DNA of 64,000 bases from DAOUKH01 sp965207995 (GTDB lineage: Bacteria > Chloroflexota > Dehalococcoidia > SHYB01), in the NCBI GenBank assembly GCA_965207995.1, contig CBDBNG010000001.1:372001-436000 (forward strand). Reading direction: 5' to 3'. Of the stretch, positions 40,558 to 49,800 are shown in pieces. The notes under the pieces are model-generated. The model was not told the DNA's origin, ran no database searches, and saw nothing but the letters and a program-made list of their open reading frames with translations. The translations under genes and the position numbers were made by a program. The stretch's first letter is position 1. Every line of letters starts with the position of its first letter.

Positions 40558-43164
40558 ATGCAGCGGGCCATCTCGCTCTTCGCCCCCATCCGGCTTTGGC
40601 AGTCCCTCACCCTCATCGTTGCCTTGATAGGGTCCGGCCTGGGCGCCTTCACCCTCACCGGCGGCTTCGACTCCCCCGCCGCCACGGCCTTGACCGAGAA
40701 CCAGCAGCTCGTCCCAGTCAGCCGGGGCGACCTGATCGACGCCGTCGACATCAACGGCTCGGTCCTCTTCCCCAACCGAGAGCGGGTCGGCTTCGAGATC
40801 GGCGGGACGGTCGGCGAGGTCTTCGTCGAAGAGGGCGGGCGGGTACGCGCCGGTGAGCCGCTCGCCGCGCTCGACACCGCAACCCTGGCCAAACTCGAAG
40901 AGGACGCGGCGAAGGCCAGGGTCGCCCTCGACGAGGCCCGGGCCCGCCTCGACCCTCCGACCGGGGTCGAAGTCACCGAAGCCGAGGCCGCCGTGGTCAA
41001 GGCCCGCGCCGGCCTCGACGCCGCCCGCGAGACCCTCGACGATGCCCGCAACCCCTTCACCGATCTCCAACTGCTGACCCAGCGTCAGGCCATTGCCCAG
41101 GCGAAGAACGACCTCCAGGCCGCCGGGGAAGCCCTCGCCGACGCCCAGGCCGTCGCCGGCGACGACGAGCTCGCCGTCCTGACGCAACGCCAAGCCGTCG
41201 TCCAGGCAAGGGTCGACTTGCAGAACGCGGAGGAGGCGCTCGCCGACGCCCAGGCCGTCGCCGACGCGGACGACCTCGCCGTCGTGACCCAGCGCCAAGC
41301 CGTCGTCCAGGCGGAGATCGACCTGCAGAACGCGGAGGAGGCGCTCGCCGACGCCGAGCCGTCCCTCGACCTGCAGCAGGTTCGCAAGCAGGAAGAGGCC
41401 GTGGCCGCGGCCAGGGTCAAGCTCGCCGACGCCGAAGAGGCGCTGGCGAAGGCGCAAGAGCCGCCGACCCCCGCCGCCATCGATGCCGCCCAGGCGAAGA
41501 TCGAGGCCGCCGAGGCCGCCCTCGAGGAGGCCGAACTGTCGCTGACCGATTCCGAGGACGCCCAGCCCGCCCTGATCGAAGCGGCCGAGGACGCCTTCGA
41601 AGCCGCCCAGAACGTCTACAACCAGGCGCTCGTGGACTCCGAAATCGTCATCGCCCACCCGAGCACCGGCCAACTTCTCGACCCCAGAACGCAAGTGTCC
41701 CTGGGGAACGCCGACCTTCTGTTGGACCCTGAGGTGCTCAGGGACCGCATCGCCCCCGGCGCCACGGTCTCCGACGAGGCCCTCGACGCTTGGGCCGCGC
41801 TCATGGACGCCGGCGACGCCATAGAGGCGGCGGAGGCGGGGCAGGAAATCACCGACGCTCGGCGCGACCTGACCCGCAAGGAACAGGACCTCGCCGACGC
41901 CGAGGAGGCGCTCGCCATGCTCATCGCGCCCCCCGACCCGCTCGACATCGCGCTCAAAGAGGCCGGCATCGCCACCGCCGAGGAAGACCTGGCCCAAGCC
42001 GAGCAGACGCTTGCCGATCTCCTCAACCAGAGCACCGACCCCCTCGACCTCGAACTCAAGCGGGCGCGCGTCGCCACCGCCGCCGCCAAGCTCGCCGACG
42101 AGGCGGCGCAACTCGCCGACATGCTCGGCGAGACCGCCGACCCGCTCGACCTCGATCTCAAGCAGGCCCGCGTCGCCACCGCCGAGGCCAAGCTCGCCGA
42201 CGAGGAAGCCCAGCTCGCCGACATGCTCGGCGAGAGCGCCGACCCTCTCGACCTCGAACTGAAGCAGGCCCGTGTCGCCACCGCCGAGGCCAAGCTCGCC
42301 GACGAAGAGACGAAGCTCGCCGACATGCTCGCCCCTCCCGACGCACTCCTCATCGAGCAGCGCGAGGCCGACGTCTCGGTGGCCGAAGCCAAGCTCGGCG
42401 ACGCCGAAGATGCCCTCGCCGACCTACTCAACGGCCTCGACCCGCTCGTCCGCGCCCTCCGAGAGCGCGAAATCGCGACCGCCGAGGCCGACCTCGCCGG
42501 CGCCGAGCGGGACCTCGCCAAAACGATCATCACCGCACCCATCGGCGGCATCGTCGAGACCGTCAACGTTGAAGCCGGGGACGAGGTGACCCCTATGGGC
42601 TTCGCCGTAGAGATCGTCGACACGTCCGTGGCGGAAATTGACGGCGTCGTCGATGAAATCGACGTCCTCTTCCTGAGCGTCGGAGCCGAGGCGGCGGTGA
42701 CCATGGACGCCCTGCTCGGCCAGACCTTAACCGGCGTGGTCTCCTCCATCGAGACGACCGGCAGCACGCAGGGCGGCGTGGTCGGCTTCCCCGTGCGCGT
42801 GCGCGTCGACGCCCCGCCCGGAGTCGATTTGCGCGAGGGCCTGAGCGCCGCCGCAAGCGTCGTGCTCCGCGAGACCAGGGACGCGCTCCTCGTCCCCTCG
42901 GCGGCCATCGGCGGCAGCTTCCTGCAGCCCACGGTCCTCGTCCACCGCGACGGCGCGGTCGTCGAACAGCCGGTCAGCCTGGGCGATGGAGACGACTTCA
43001 ACGTCGTCGTCCTCGACGGCCTGAACGAGGGCGACACCGTCGTCGTCGAGACCGCCGGCGGCGATTTGGGCATCTTCGGCGCGATCTTCGGCGGCGGCCA
43101 AGGCTTCCGCCAGATCTTCGGCGCCGGGGGCCGGCCCCCGGGAGCCGGCGGTCAAGACCGTTAG
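40558..43164 (+). CDS. HlyD/MacA-type membrane fusion protein with a giant coiled coil
   Basis: 868 residues, about twice a normal MacA. N-terminal membrane anchor (LTLIVALIGSGLGAFTLTGG), first barrel-sandwich strand pair GFEIGGTVGEVFVEEGGRVR, then about 500 residues of Ala/Leu/Glu/Asp coiled coil with internal repeats: LTQRQAVVQARVDLQNAEEA-type units of about 37 residues near 175-290 and DPLDLELKQARVATAEAKLA-type units of 34 residues near 495-600. The second lipoyl half is IITAPIGGIVETVNVEAGDE, followed by beta-barrel and membrane-proximal domains. Forms an export complex with the ABC genes downstream. AAGGAG lies 9 nt upstream of the ATG. Confidence 0.92.
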   Translation: MQRAISLFAPIRLWQSLTLIVALIGSGLGAFTLTGGFDSPAATALTENQQLVPVSRGDLIDAVDINGSVLFPNRERVGFEIGGTVGEVFVEEGGRVRAGEPLAALDTATLAKLEEDAAKARVALDEARARLDPPTGVEVTEAEAAVVKARAGLDAARETLDDARNPFTDLQLLTQRQAIAQAKNDLQAAGEALADAQAVAGDDELAVLTQRQAVVQARVDLQNAEEALADAQAVADADDLAVVTQRQAVVQAEIDLQNAEEALADAEPSLDLQQVRKQEEAVAAARVKLADAEEALAKAQEPPTPAAIDAAQAKIEAAEAALEEAELSLTDSEDAQPALIEAAEDAFEAAQNVYNQALVDSEIVIAHPSTGQLLDPRTQVSLGNADLLLDPEVLRDRIAPGATVSDEALDAWAALMDAGDAIEAAEAGQEITDARRDLTRKEQDLADAEEALAMLIAPPDPLDIALKEAGIATAEEDLAQAEQTLADLLNQSTDPLDLELKRARVATAAAKLADEAAQLADMLGETADPLDLDLKQARVATAEAKLADEEAQLADMLGESADPLDLELKQARVATAEAKLADEETKLADMLAPPDALLIEQREADVSVAEAKLGDAEDALADLLNGLDPLVRALREREIATAEADLAGAERDLAKTIITAPIGGIVETVNVEAGDEVTPMGFAVEIVDTSVAEIDGVVDEIDVLFLSVGAEAAVTMDALLGQTLTGVVSSIETTGSTQGGVVGFPVRVRVDAPPGVDLREGLSAAASVVLRETRDALLVPSAAIGGSFLQPTVLVHRDGAVVEQPVSLGDGDDFNVVVLDGLNEGDTVVVETAGGDLGIFGAIFGGGQGFRQIFGAGGRPPGAGGQDR

Positions 43165-43185
43165 CGTCGGCGGGAGCCCGATGTG

Positions 43186-43884
43186 ATGATCACCCTCACC
43201 GACGTTACCAAGGTCTACCGCATGGGCGCCGTCGAGGTGCGCGCCCTCGACGGCGTCAGCCTCGCCGTCGGCGGGGGCGAGATGATCTCGATCATCGGCC
43301 CCTCCGGGTCGGGCAAGTCGACGATGATGAACATCCTCGGCTGCCTCGACATCCCCACCTCGGGCAGCTACGTCCTCGACGGCGAAGAGGTCGGCGCCCT
43401 CGACGACGACCGGCTCGCCGGTATCCGAGGCAGCAAGATCGGCTTCGTCTTCCAGACCTACAACCTCCTCCCCCGCCTGGCCGCGACCGCCAACGTCGAG
43501 CTCCCCACCCTCTACGGCGGAAGCCACGACCGGCGCAAGCGGGCCCTGCGCGCCCTCGACCTCGTCGGCCTCGGCGACCGGGCGGATCACAGGCCTACCG
43601 AGCTTTCCGGCGGCCAGCAGCAGCGCGTCGGCATCGCCCGCGCCCTGGTCAAGGAACCCCGCATCCTCTTCGCCGACGAGCCCACCGGCAACCTCGACTC
43701 GAAGTCGAGCGCCGAGATCATCGGGCTCCTGCGCTCCCTCAACCGCGACGAGGGCATCACCGTCGTCGTGGTGACCCACGATCCCGAGATTGCGGCGCGG
43801 ACCGACCGCGTGGTCGCGCTCTACGACGGCCGCATCGTCTCCGACGGCCCGCCGGCCGGCGCGGACGCGGGAGGCCCGCGATGA
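43186..43884 (+). CDS. ABC transporter ATPase, MacB/LolD type
   Basis: 232 residues from ATG 43186 (GTG 43183 is adjacent and possible). Walker A GPSGSGKST, Q-loop FVFQTYNLL, signature LSGGQQQR, Walker B ILFADEPTGNLDS and H-loop VVVVTHD. Energises the FtsX-like permease encoded by the next gene, with which it overlaps by 4 nt. Follows the adaptor gene by about 20 nt. Confidence 0.96.
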   Translation: MITLTDVTKVYRMGAVEVRALDGVSLAVGGGEMISIIGPSGSGKSTMMNILGCLDIPTSGSYVLDGEEVGALDDDRLAGIRGSKIGFVFQTYNLLPRLAATANVELPTLYGGSHDRRKRALRALDLVGLGDRADHRPTELSGGQQQRVGIARALVKEPRILFADEPTGNLDSKSSAEIIGLLRSLNRDEGITVVVVTHDPEIAARTDRVVALYDGRIVSDGPPAGADAGGPR

Positions 43885-45086
43885 CCCCCTTCCTCGTCGT
43901 CCAGACCGCCCTCAGCTCGCTCTCGACGAACAAGCTGCGCGCCGGGCTTACCCTCCTCGGCATCATCATCGGCGTGGCCGCCGTCATTACGTCAATCGCC
44001 ATCGGCCGCGGCTCTCAGGAACAGGTGAGCGACCAGATCGAGGCGCTGGGCACGAACCTGCTCTTCGTGCAGTCCAGCCTCGGCGGCGACGCCGCCCTCA
44101 CCCTCAGCGACGCATCGGCGCTCACCGATAGAGACCTCCTGCCCAGCGTGCAGGAAGTGGCCCCCGAGATCCGCTCCGGCGGCCAAGTCGAGGCCGGCGC
44201 CGACGCGACGTTCGCCCAGATCACCGGCGTGACCTCCAACTATGCCGGCGTCCGCAACTTCGATCTGCTCTCCGGCATCTTCATCTCGCCCGCCCACGTC
44301 ATCAACAACGAGCAGGTCGTCGTGCTCGGCTCGTCCGTCGCCGAGGCCCTGTTCGGCAACCGCGACCCCGTCGGCGCCCAGGTGCGCCTCTCCGGCCGCG
44401 GCTTCCGTGTCATCGGCGTCCTCGAAAGCAAGGGCGGCAACGCCTTCGGCATCGAGGACCTGCAGGTCATGGTCCCGATCACCACGGCCTACTACCGCCT
44501 CTCCGCGCAGCGCACCGCCCTCGGCGAGGTGACCCTCACCAGCATCAACGTCCAGGTGACGGACGTCGACCGCACCGAGCAGGCAGCCGACGAGATCACC
44601 GGCGTGCTCTATCTGCGCCACGGCGAGGAAGACTTCACCATCACGAACCAGGAAGACACCATCGAGACGCTCCAGGCCACGGAGTCAACGTTCGTCATCC
44701 TGCTTGCCGCCATCGCTGGCATCTCCCTCTTCGTCGGCGGCATCGGGATCATGAACATCATGATGGTCTCCGTCACCGAACGCATACGAGAGATCGGCAT
44801 ACGGAAGGCCGTCGGCGCCCGCCGCCGCGACATCGCCCTGCAGTTCCTCACCGAGGCCACGATCCTCAGCATCGGCGGCGGCATCATCGGGGTCGGCCTC
44901 GGACTCGGCCTCTCCGAGCTCGCCGACGGCCTCACCATCGGCGACGACACCCTCGCCACCGTCTTCAGCGGCGACGTCGCGGTGCTCGCGCTCGTCGTCT
45001 CCGCCGCCGTCGGCCTCTTCTTCGGCATCTATCCCGCGGTCCGCGCCGCGCGGTTGCACCCCATCGAAGCCCTGCGCCACGAGTAA
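43881..45086 (+). CDS. MacB-like FtsX-domain permease
   Basis: 401 residues. N-terminal helix in LTLLGIIIGVAAVITSIAIG, a large extracytoplasmic domain (about 50-260), then three C-terminal helices with GGIGIMNIMMVSVTERIREI and GIRKAVGARRRDI, the FtsX coupling motif. MacB-type mechanotransmission transporters move substrates that are already outside the membrane, such as peptides, siderophores or lipoproteins. Third gene of the adaptor-ATPase-permease operon. Confidence 0.95.
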   Translation: MTPFLVVQTALSSLSTNKLRAGLTLLGIIIGVAAVITSIAIGRGSQEQVSDQIEALGTNLLFVQSSLGGDAALTLSDASALTDRDLLPSVQEVAPEIRSGGQVEAGADATFAQITGVTSNYAGVRNFDLLSGIFISPAHVINNEQVVVLGSSVAEALFGNRDPVGAQVRLSGRGFRVIGVLESKGGNAFGIEDLQVMVPITTAYYRLSAQRTALGEVTLTSINVQVTDVDRTEQAADEITGVLYLRHGEEDFTITNQEDTIETLQATESTFVILLAAIAGISLFVGGIGIMNIMMVSVTERIREIGIRKAVGARRRDIALQFLTEATILSIGGGIIGVGLGLGLSELADGLTIGDDTLATVFSGDVAVLALVVSAAVGLFFGIYPAVRAARLHPIEALRHE

Positions 45087-45106
45087 CCCCTCCGGAGACC
45101 CCATAC

Positions 45107-46075
45107 ATGCGACCCCTGCCCTTCATCGCAACCCTCATTCTCACCCTCGCCGTCGGCGGCGTGGCCGGTGGACTCATCGGATCGTCCATGTCGGAAGGCG
45201 ATGGCGCGTCCCAGCCGGAGGTCGCCGGCCCCGCCGACGTCCTCGCCGCCCTCCAGAGCGGCGATACCGAGCGTCTCCGCGAAATCCAGTCCCAGGTCGG
45301 CGCGGCCGGCGCGGGAGCGGGTGCTGCCGCGCCGCCATCCGATGAGGCGACCGTTCAGCCAACCGTCACGAGCGATGCCACCGCCGCCCCCGGCGCCGGC
45401 GACCCTGCCGGGACAGGCGAGGCCACGACCCTGACCGGCCTCCTGCGCAGTGTGAGCGACAGCGCCATCGTGATCGACGGAGCCGACGGCTCGCAGACCA
45501 CGCTCCCCCTCGCCGCGGGCGCGACGGCGCTCACCTTCGTCTCCGGCGCCGCCGACGACCTCGAGGTCGGTCAAGAAGCCGTCCTCTTCGGCCTGCCCGG
45601 CGAGGGCGGTGTCACGGCCCGCTTCCTCCTCGCCGCCCCCGCCGGCTCCGGCGTGCTCGAGAATTTCGCCGCGGGCGCGGGCCGTCCGGCGTTCGGCGCG
45701 GGCCAAGGCGGAGCGGGACTTGGCGGAGCCCAAGCCGAAGCAGGCCGGGGCGCGCGCCAGGGAGCCGCCGGCCAAGGCGGCGGCGTCGGCGGGTTCGCCG
45801 CAAACCTCCTCGCCGGACCCATCACCGCGGTCGACGGCAACACGGTCACCATCGAGACCGAGCGCGGCGCCCTCTCCGCCGTCATCGACCCCGAAGGCAC
45901 GCTGCTCCAAGTCCTCACCGAGATTCCGTTCGCCGACCTGCCTACGGACGGACAGGTCATCGTCACCGTCGACGCCGGCGGCGCCGCGGAATCCGTCGTA
46001 ACCGCGCCCGACATCCGATCGCTGCTCGGCGGACTCCTCGGCGGCGGCCAGGCCGGCCGCAACTTCGGCGGCTAG
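45107..46075 (+). CDS. Exported protein with two DUF5666-like beta modules and a Gly-rich linker
   Basis: 322 residues from ATG 45107. One N-terminal hydrophobic helix (PFIATLILTLAVGGVAGGLI), a low-complexity Ala/Pro/Thr stretch, then a beta module TTLTGLLRSVSDSAIVIDGA ... LEVGQEAVLF. A Gly/Ala/Gln-rich linker (about 195-235) follows, then a second module AGPITAVDGNTVTIETERGA ... DGQVIVTVDAGG. The modules resemble DUF5666. It lies 20 nt after the permease, so it probably belongs to the export operon as an outside partner or substrate. Confidence 0.7.
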   Translation: MRPLPFIATLILTLAVGGVAGGLIGSSMSEGDGASQPEVAGPADVLAALQSGDTERLREIQSQVGAAGAGAGAAAPPSDEATVQPTVTSDATAAPGAGDPAGTGEATTLTGLLRSVSDSAIVIDGADGSQTTLPLAAGATALTFVSGAADDLEVGQEAVLFGLPGEGGVTARFLLAAPAGSGVLENFAAGAGRPAFGAGQGGAGLGGAQAEAGRGARQGAAGQGGGVGGFAANLLAGPITAVDGNTVTIETERGALSAVIDPEGTLLQVLTEIPFADLPTDGQVIVTVDAGGAAESVVTAPDIRSLLGGLLGGGQAGRNFGG

Positions 46076-46271
46076 TGACCGGCAATCACCGCTGTAGGCG
46101 CGATTCACGACTCGCCCGTCCCCGCTGGAGCAGCACGTTAACCTCTCCCCCTCTGGGGGAGACTGAGAGAGGGCGCGCGCCGTCAGGCGCGCGGGCGCCC
46201 GCAGGGCGCCACTCCGGCCACCACACAGAAAGAAAACCTTAGCGAAACGTCAAATCAGCCCCGGCGGAGCC
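46076..46271. repeat. Intergenic palindromic repeats
   Basis: GTAGGCGCGATTCACGACTCGC near 46094, CCGCTGGAGCAGCACGTTAA near 46122, CTCCCCCTCTGGGGGAGACTG near 46146 and GCGCGCGCCGTCAGGCGCGC near 46175, between convergent genes. Confidence 0.75.
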
Positions 46272-47024
46272 TCAAAGCGACGGGTTCAGCCCGCCCGCGA
46301 CCGTCAGAAGCTGCCCCGTGATGTTGCGCGCCCGCTCCGAGCAGAGGAAAAGCGCCGCGTGGCCGATGTCCTCCGGCTCATTCGGCCGCCCCAGAGGGTT
46401 CATATCCTTCCACCTGTCCGGCGTCATCGACTTGACCTGCAGCTCGCCCGTGAGCGTGCCCCCCGGAGCGATGGCGTTGACGTTGATGTTGTACGGCGCA
46501 AGCTGCTGCGCCACCGAGCGCGTGAAGGCGACCACGCCCGCCTTCGCCGCGGCATAGTGGGCATGGTCGGCTTGGCCGGCCCAGTCCGTTGAGGCAATGT
46601 TGACTATCTTGCCGAACTTGCGCTCCATCATCCCCGGCGCCACCAGCTGCGTACAGTGATAGTTCGCCCGCAGGTTGATCCCGACCGTGATCTCCCACTC
46701 CTCTTCACGCGTCTCCCAGATGGGACTCACCATCGGACCCTTGATGCCGCCCACGACGTTCACCAGCACGTCGATCCGTCCCCAGCGCTCCAGGCCCGCG
46801 TCGACCACCGCCTCCGCCCCCTCGCGCCGCGTCACGTTATCGACCACCGACACCACGTCGCGCCCCAGCGCCTTGATCTTCTCCTCGTACTCCTCCACCT
46901 TGCCGGGCAGGCGGTCGTTGAGCACCACGTCGGCGCCCTCCTCCGCCAGCATCACCGCGATCGTCCCTCCCATCCGTCCCCCGGAGCCGGTCACAATCGC
47001 CTTGAACCCGTCAAACTCGCCCAT
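46272..47024 (-). CDS. Short-chain dehydrogenase/reductase (SDR)
   Basis: 250 residues. Cofactor motif TGSGGRMGG near residues 12-20 (a variant of TGxxxGxG), NVVGG instead of NNAG near 90, Ser in NIASTDW, and YAAAK. Asp after strand 2 (VVLNDRLPG) suggests NAD. The end GQLLTVAGGLNPSL is the usual SDR C-terminus. Its ATG overlaps the TGA of the upstream gene by one base (TGATG). Confidence 0.9.
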   Translation of the reverse strand: MGEFDGFKAIVTGSGGRMGGTIAVMLAEEGADVVLNDRLPGKVEEYEEKIKALGRDVVSVVDNVTRREGAEAVVDAGLERWGRIDVLVNVVGGIKGPMVSPIWETREEEWEITVGINLRANYHCTQLVAPGMMERKFGKIVNIASTDWAGQADHAHYAAAKAGVVAFTRSVAQQLAPYNINVNAIAPGGTLTGELQVKSMTPDRWKDMNPLGRPNEPEDIGHAALFLCSERARNITGQLLTVAGGLNPSL

Positions 47025-48091
47025 CAGCCCCCGCCCCTTTCCAAGTATCTCTCCAGTGCCGACCGGTGCCCTTGCAGCGCCCCGCAACCTGGATGACCCT
47101 GTCGACGGGTGATGAGTTGATTTACGTATTCGACCAGCCGCTCCGCGTTGTGCAGGTGGAAGTCCTTCCACCAGTGATTGCACACGTAGTACCGATCGTA
47201 TGGTTTTGCGTAGTACCTTGCATGTCCTGAGACATGCCTCCCCTCCGCCGTACTTCGCAAGAGGGACAGATTGTCAATCTTGAGTCCAAGCACATCCTTG
47301 CAATAGTTCGAGTTCATTAGATTGCGCAGGTCGCGGTCGTCCAACAGCGTCGGATGAACCCTGAGCAATGTTTTCATCAGGGCTTGCAGGAGGTCCTGGA
47401 ACCCCTTCGGGATGCTCTCCTCAGCTACCTGGCGACGGATCGGCTGGTGCCGCTGGACCCTCTGCGAGACGCCTTGTCCAACGACGCCCGACACCTCCAG
47501 CAACTTCGCCGCTCGCGCAAACAGCTCCGATGTATCCGCAACCTTCCTAGCCCTTTCCAACGTAGGCTCGACCAACTTTTCGGCAAAATCCTCGTTTATC
47601 AACAAATGCCACTCGATCTTGGGATATGCACGTCTCAACTGCGAAAAGGCATCCTCTAACGGTTCCTGCGCCGCCGGATGAACCTTCGGCGAAGCAAAGT
47701 AGAGATGCGACTTCCGGCTTGGGACATACGCGTTCAGTATCAGCACCGCCCGCAGCAGCTTTTTCAGGACTCGGTTGTCCACTCCACCGCCGTAGTTCAG
47801 CCCGTGTTCGTGGAAAGCGATTTCCATCGCGTGGACACTCCCATCCTGATCCACGCCTACGACGTCGATTTCCCCTTGCTTTAGGAATTGCGCTGCATCC
47901 TTGGTCTGCTTGAACACGTTCCCTTCTGGATCGAACCGCTCCCGCATCGACTCGAACAGCGATTCCAACTCTGAATCGGGCTTCTGTTTGTCCCAATGCT
48001 CCGAGGTCTTCCAATTCGCTTGCACCAGCCAGCACCCCTTGACGTGCCGCAAGTACGAGTAACCGAGGGATTCTCCAATCTCTATCTTCAT
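47024..48091 (-). CDS. Unknown protein with an endonuclease-like core
   Basis: 355 residues, no family recognised. Near residue 75 it has EIDVVGVDQDGSVHAMEIAF followed by HEHG and a KKLLRAVLILNAYV helix, then SHLYFASPKV. This E-x-D ... E-x-x order resembles a PD-(D/E)xK nuclease fold, though the Lys is missing. The C-terminal part is rich in aromatic and His residues (HARYYAKPYDRYYVCNHWWK). GC content is clearly lower than in the neighbours, pointing to acquisition. Coupled to the SDR gene by TGATG, but a joint function is doubtful. Confidence 0.6.
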   Translation of the reverse strand: MKIEIGESLGYSYLRHVKGCWLVQANWKTSEHWDKQKPDSELESLFESMRERFDPEGNVFKQTKDAAQFLKQGEIDVVGVDQDGSVHAMEIAFHEHGLNYGGGVDNRVLKKLLRAVLILNAYVPSRKSHLYFASPKVHPAAQEPLEDAFSQLRRAYPKIEWHLLINEDFAEKLVEPTLERARKVADTSELFARAAKLLEVSGVVGQGVSQRVQRHQPIRRQVAEESIPKGFQDLLQALMKTLLRVHPTLLDDRDLRNLMNSNYCKDVLGLKIDNLSLLRSTAEGRHVSGHARYYAKPYDRYYVCNHWWKDFHLHNAERLVEYVNQLITRRQGHPGCGALQGHRSALERYLERGGG

Positions 48092-48232
48092 GGTCTCTCA
48101 AATCCAGGCGCCGGACGGGGCAAGCGCTCAGGGAGCCTAGCCGCGGCCGCCGAGCGGTGTCAACGCGACGAGCCCCGCCGGTTGTCCCCGCAGGCCAAGC
48201 GCCGTACAGTGAGCGCCACACCTCCGTGGGAG

Positions 48233-48289
48233 ATGCCCATGACCTACCGCAAGCCCTACCCGTTCCTCGACTGCGACGTACCATCATGA
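48233..48289 (+). CDS. Possible 18-residue leader peptide
   Basis: A short frame, ATG 48233 behind GGGAG, reads MPMTYRKPYPFLDCDVPS and ends in ATGA overlapping the next gene's start. Good ribosome-binding site and stop/start overlap suggest translation coupled to the membrane protein; it could equally be a decayed N-terminus of a lost gene. Confidence 0.3.
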   Translation: MPMTYRKPYPFLDCDVPS

Positions 48290-48597
48290 GGCGCGCTGCA
48301 CTGGTCCTTGGAATCGTGGGCGGAGCAGCCGGCCTCTTCTCCGGCACCCTCGTCCTCCTGAACGCCGAGCGAGACGTACTCGTCTGGCTCGCCGCCCTCG
48401 CGATTGCCGCCTCCGGCATCGGATTGATCGGCGCCGCCGCGTGCGTCAAGCGCCCGCGCACCGGCGCCGTGCTCTTGCTCGTCGGCGCCTGCGGCGGCCT
48501 GCTGGCCTTCCACTGGTACTACCTGCCCGCCGCGGTCCTGTTCGTCGGCGCGGCGCTCATGGCGTTCCTCGGCCGTCACCCGGCGGCGCGACGCTGA
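48286..48597 (+). CDS. Small membrane protein, DUF4064-like
   Basis: 103 residues with about four hydrophobic segments: LVLGIVGGAAGLFSGTLVLL, VWLAALAIAASGIGLIGAAA, TGAVLLLVGACGGLLAF and YYLPAAVLFVGAALMAFLG. The pattern resembles DUF4064-type membrane proteins of unknown function. ATG 48286 overlaps the stop of a short upstream frame. No other clues. Confidence 0.7.
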   Translation: MRRAALVLGIVGGAAGLFSGTLVLLNAERDVLVWLAALAIAASGIGLIGAAACVKRPRTGAVLLLVGACGGLLAFHWYYLPAAVLFVGAALMAFLGRHPAARR

Positions 48598-48649
48598 GAG
48601 AAGATCGAGAGTCATCCCCCCGCTAGTCCGGCGTCACGCCCGCAGGCCG

Positions 48650-49798
48650 CTACTCCCGGTACATGATCAGGCAGCCGGCCATCGGACCGCCCGCGTTGGC
48701 CGCGACCGCGACCTTCGCGTCCGGCGTCTGGCGCGGGCCGCAGGTGCCCCGTAGCTGCTCGACGGCCTCGATGACGTGGCTGATGCCGTGCACGCGCCCG
48801 ATGTTCAGCATCCCGCCGTTGGTGTTCGTCGGCAGCTTCCCACCGAGGCGCGTGTGCCCTTCCGAGACGAACGGCCCGGCCTCGCCGCGCCCGCAGAAGC
48901 CCAGGGCTTCGAGCCACTGCATGGTGATGATGGTGAAACCGTCGTAGAGTTGCGCCGTGTCGACGTCCTTCGGCCCGAACTGCGACCGGCCCCACATCGC
49001 ATTCGCCGCCCAGATCGGCGCGCTGTTCGTCATGTCCGGCCACTGGAACCACTGCGGACGCGGCCCCGTCCCGAACGCCCACGCGTCGAGCAGCGCCGGC
49101 GGCTGCTTCATCGCCCGCGCCCGCTCTGCCGTGGTCACGATCACCGCGCCCGCGCCGTCGACGGGCAGGTCGCAGTCGAGCAGCCGCACCGGCTCCGAGA
49201 TGTACCGAGACGCGAGGTAGTCGTCCATCGTGATCGGCTGGCGGAAGATGGCACGCTCGTTGAGCGCGGCGAACTCGCGCTGCGCCACCGCGATCGCGCC
49301 GAAGTCCTCCTCCTTCGTGCCGAACTCGTGCATGTGCCGCGCCGCGTACATCGCCAGCCACTGCGGCGCGGCGAAGTTGCCGTAGGGCGCGGAGAACTGC
49401 ATGTCGCCCGGCACCGCGGCGCCACGGTCGCGCCCCCCGCTGTGCCCCTGGGCGCGGCTCACCGCGCGGTAGGCCAAGCACACATCGCTGCTCCCCGAAG
49501 CGACCGCCGCCGCCGCGTCGAGCACGCCGGTGATCCCCGCCGGAGAGTTCGTCGAAGCGTCCATGTACCACTGCAGCGACGGGATGCCGATCGTCTCCGC
49601 CATCTCCCACGCCGTCACCATCTCCATGGGAAAGCCGTACTGCGAGATGCCGTCGACGTCCCCCGGCCCGATGCCCGCGTCCTCCAACGCGGCCAGCGAG
49701 GCGAGCACGGCAAGCTGCGCGACGCTGTAGTCGGACTTGCGCAGCACCGGCGAGTAGCCCACCCCCGCGATCGCGACCTGGCGGCCCGGCTGCGGCAT
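48650..49798 (-). CDS. Thiolase-superfamily protein (lipid-transfer/acyl-CoA aldolase type)
   Basis: 382 residues. Thiolase fold: VAIAGVGYSPVLRKSDYSVA, LEDAGIGPGDVDGI, YDGFTIITMQWLEALGFC, NTNGGMLNIGRVHGISHVIE and an end with NAGGPMAGCLIMYRE. The nucleophilic Cys of true thiolases is not in its usual place (MDASTNSPAGI). With the DUF35 gene 2 nt upstream this matches the SCPx/Ltp2-like pairs that act as side-chain thiolases or retro-aldolases in steroid and branched-acid catabolism. ATG 49798; the longer frame runs into the DUF35 gene. Confidence 0.88.
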   Translation of the reverse strand: MPQPGRQVAIAGVGYSPVLRKSDYSVAQLAVLASLAALEDAGIGPGDVDGISQYGFPMEMVTAWEMAETIGIPSLQWYMDASTNSPAGITGVLDAAAAVASGSSDVCLAYRAVSRAQGHSGGRDRGAAVPGDMQFSAPYGNFAAPQWLAMYAARHMHEFGTKEEDFGAIAVAQREFAALNERAIFRQPITMDDYLASRYISEPVRLLDCDLPVDGAGAVIVTTAERARAMKQPPALLDAWAFGTGPRPQWFQWPDMTNSAPIWAANAMWGRSQFGPKDVDTAQLYDGFTIITMQWLEALGFCGRGEAGPFVSEGHTRLGGKLPTNTNGGMLNIGRVHGISHVIEAVEQLRGTCGPRQTPDAKVAVAANAGGPMAGCLIMYRE

Positions 49799-49800
49799 GG

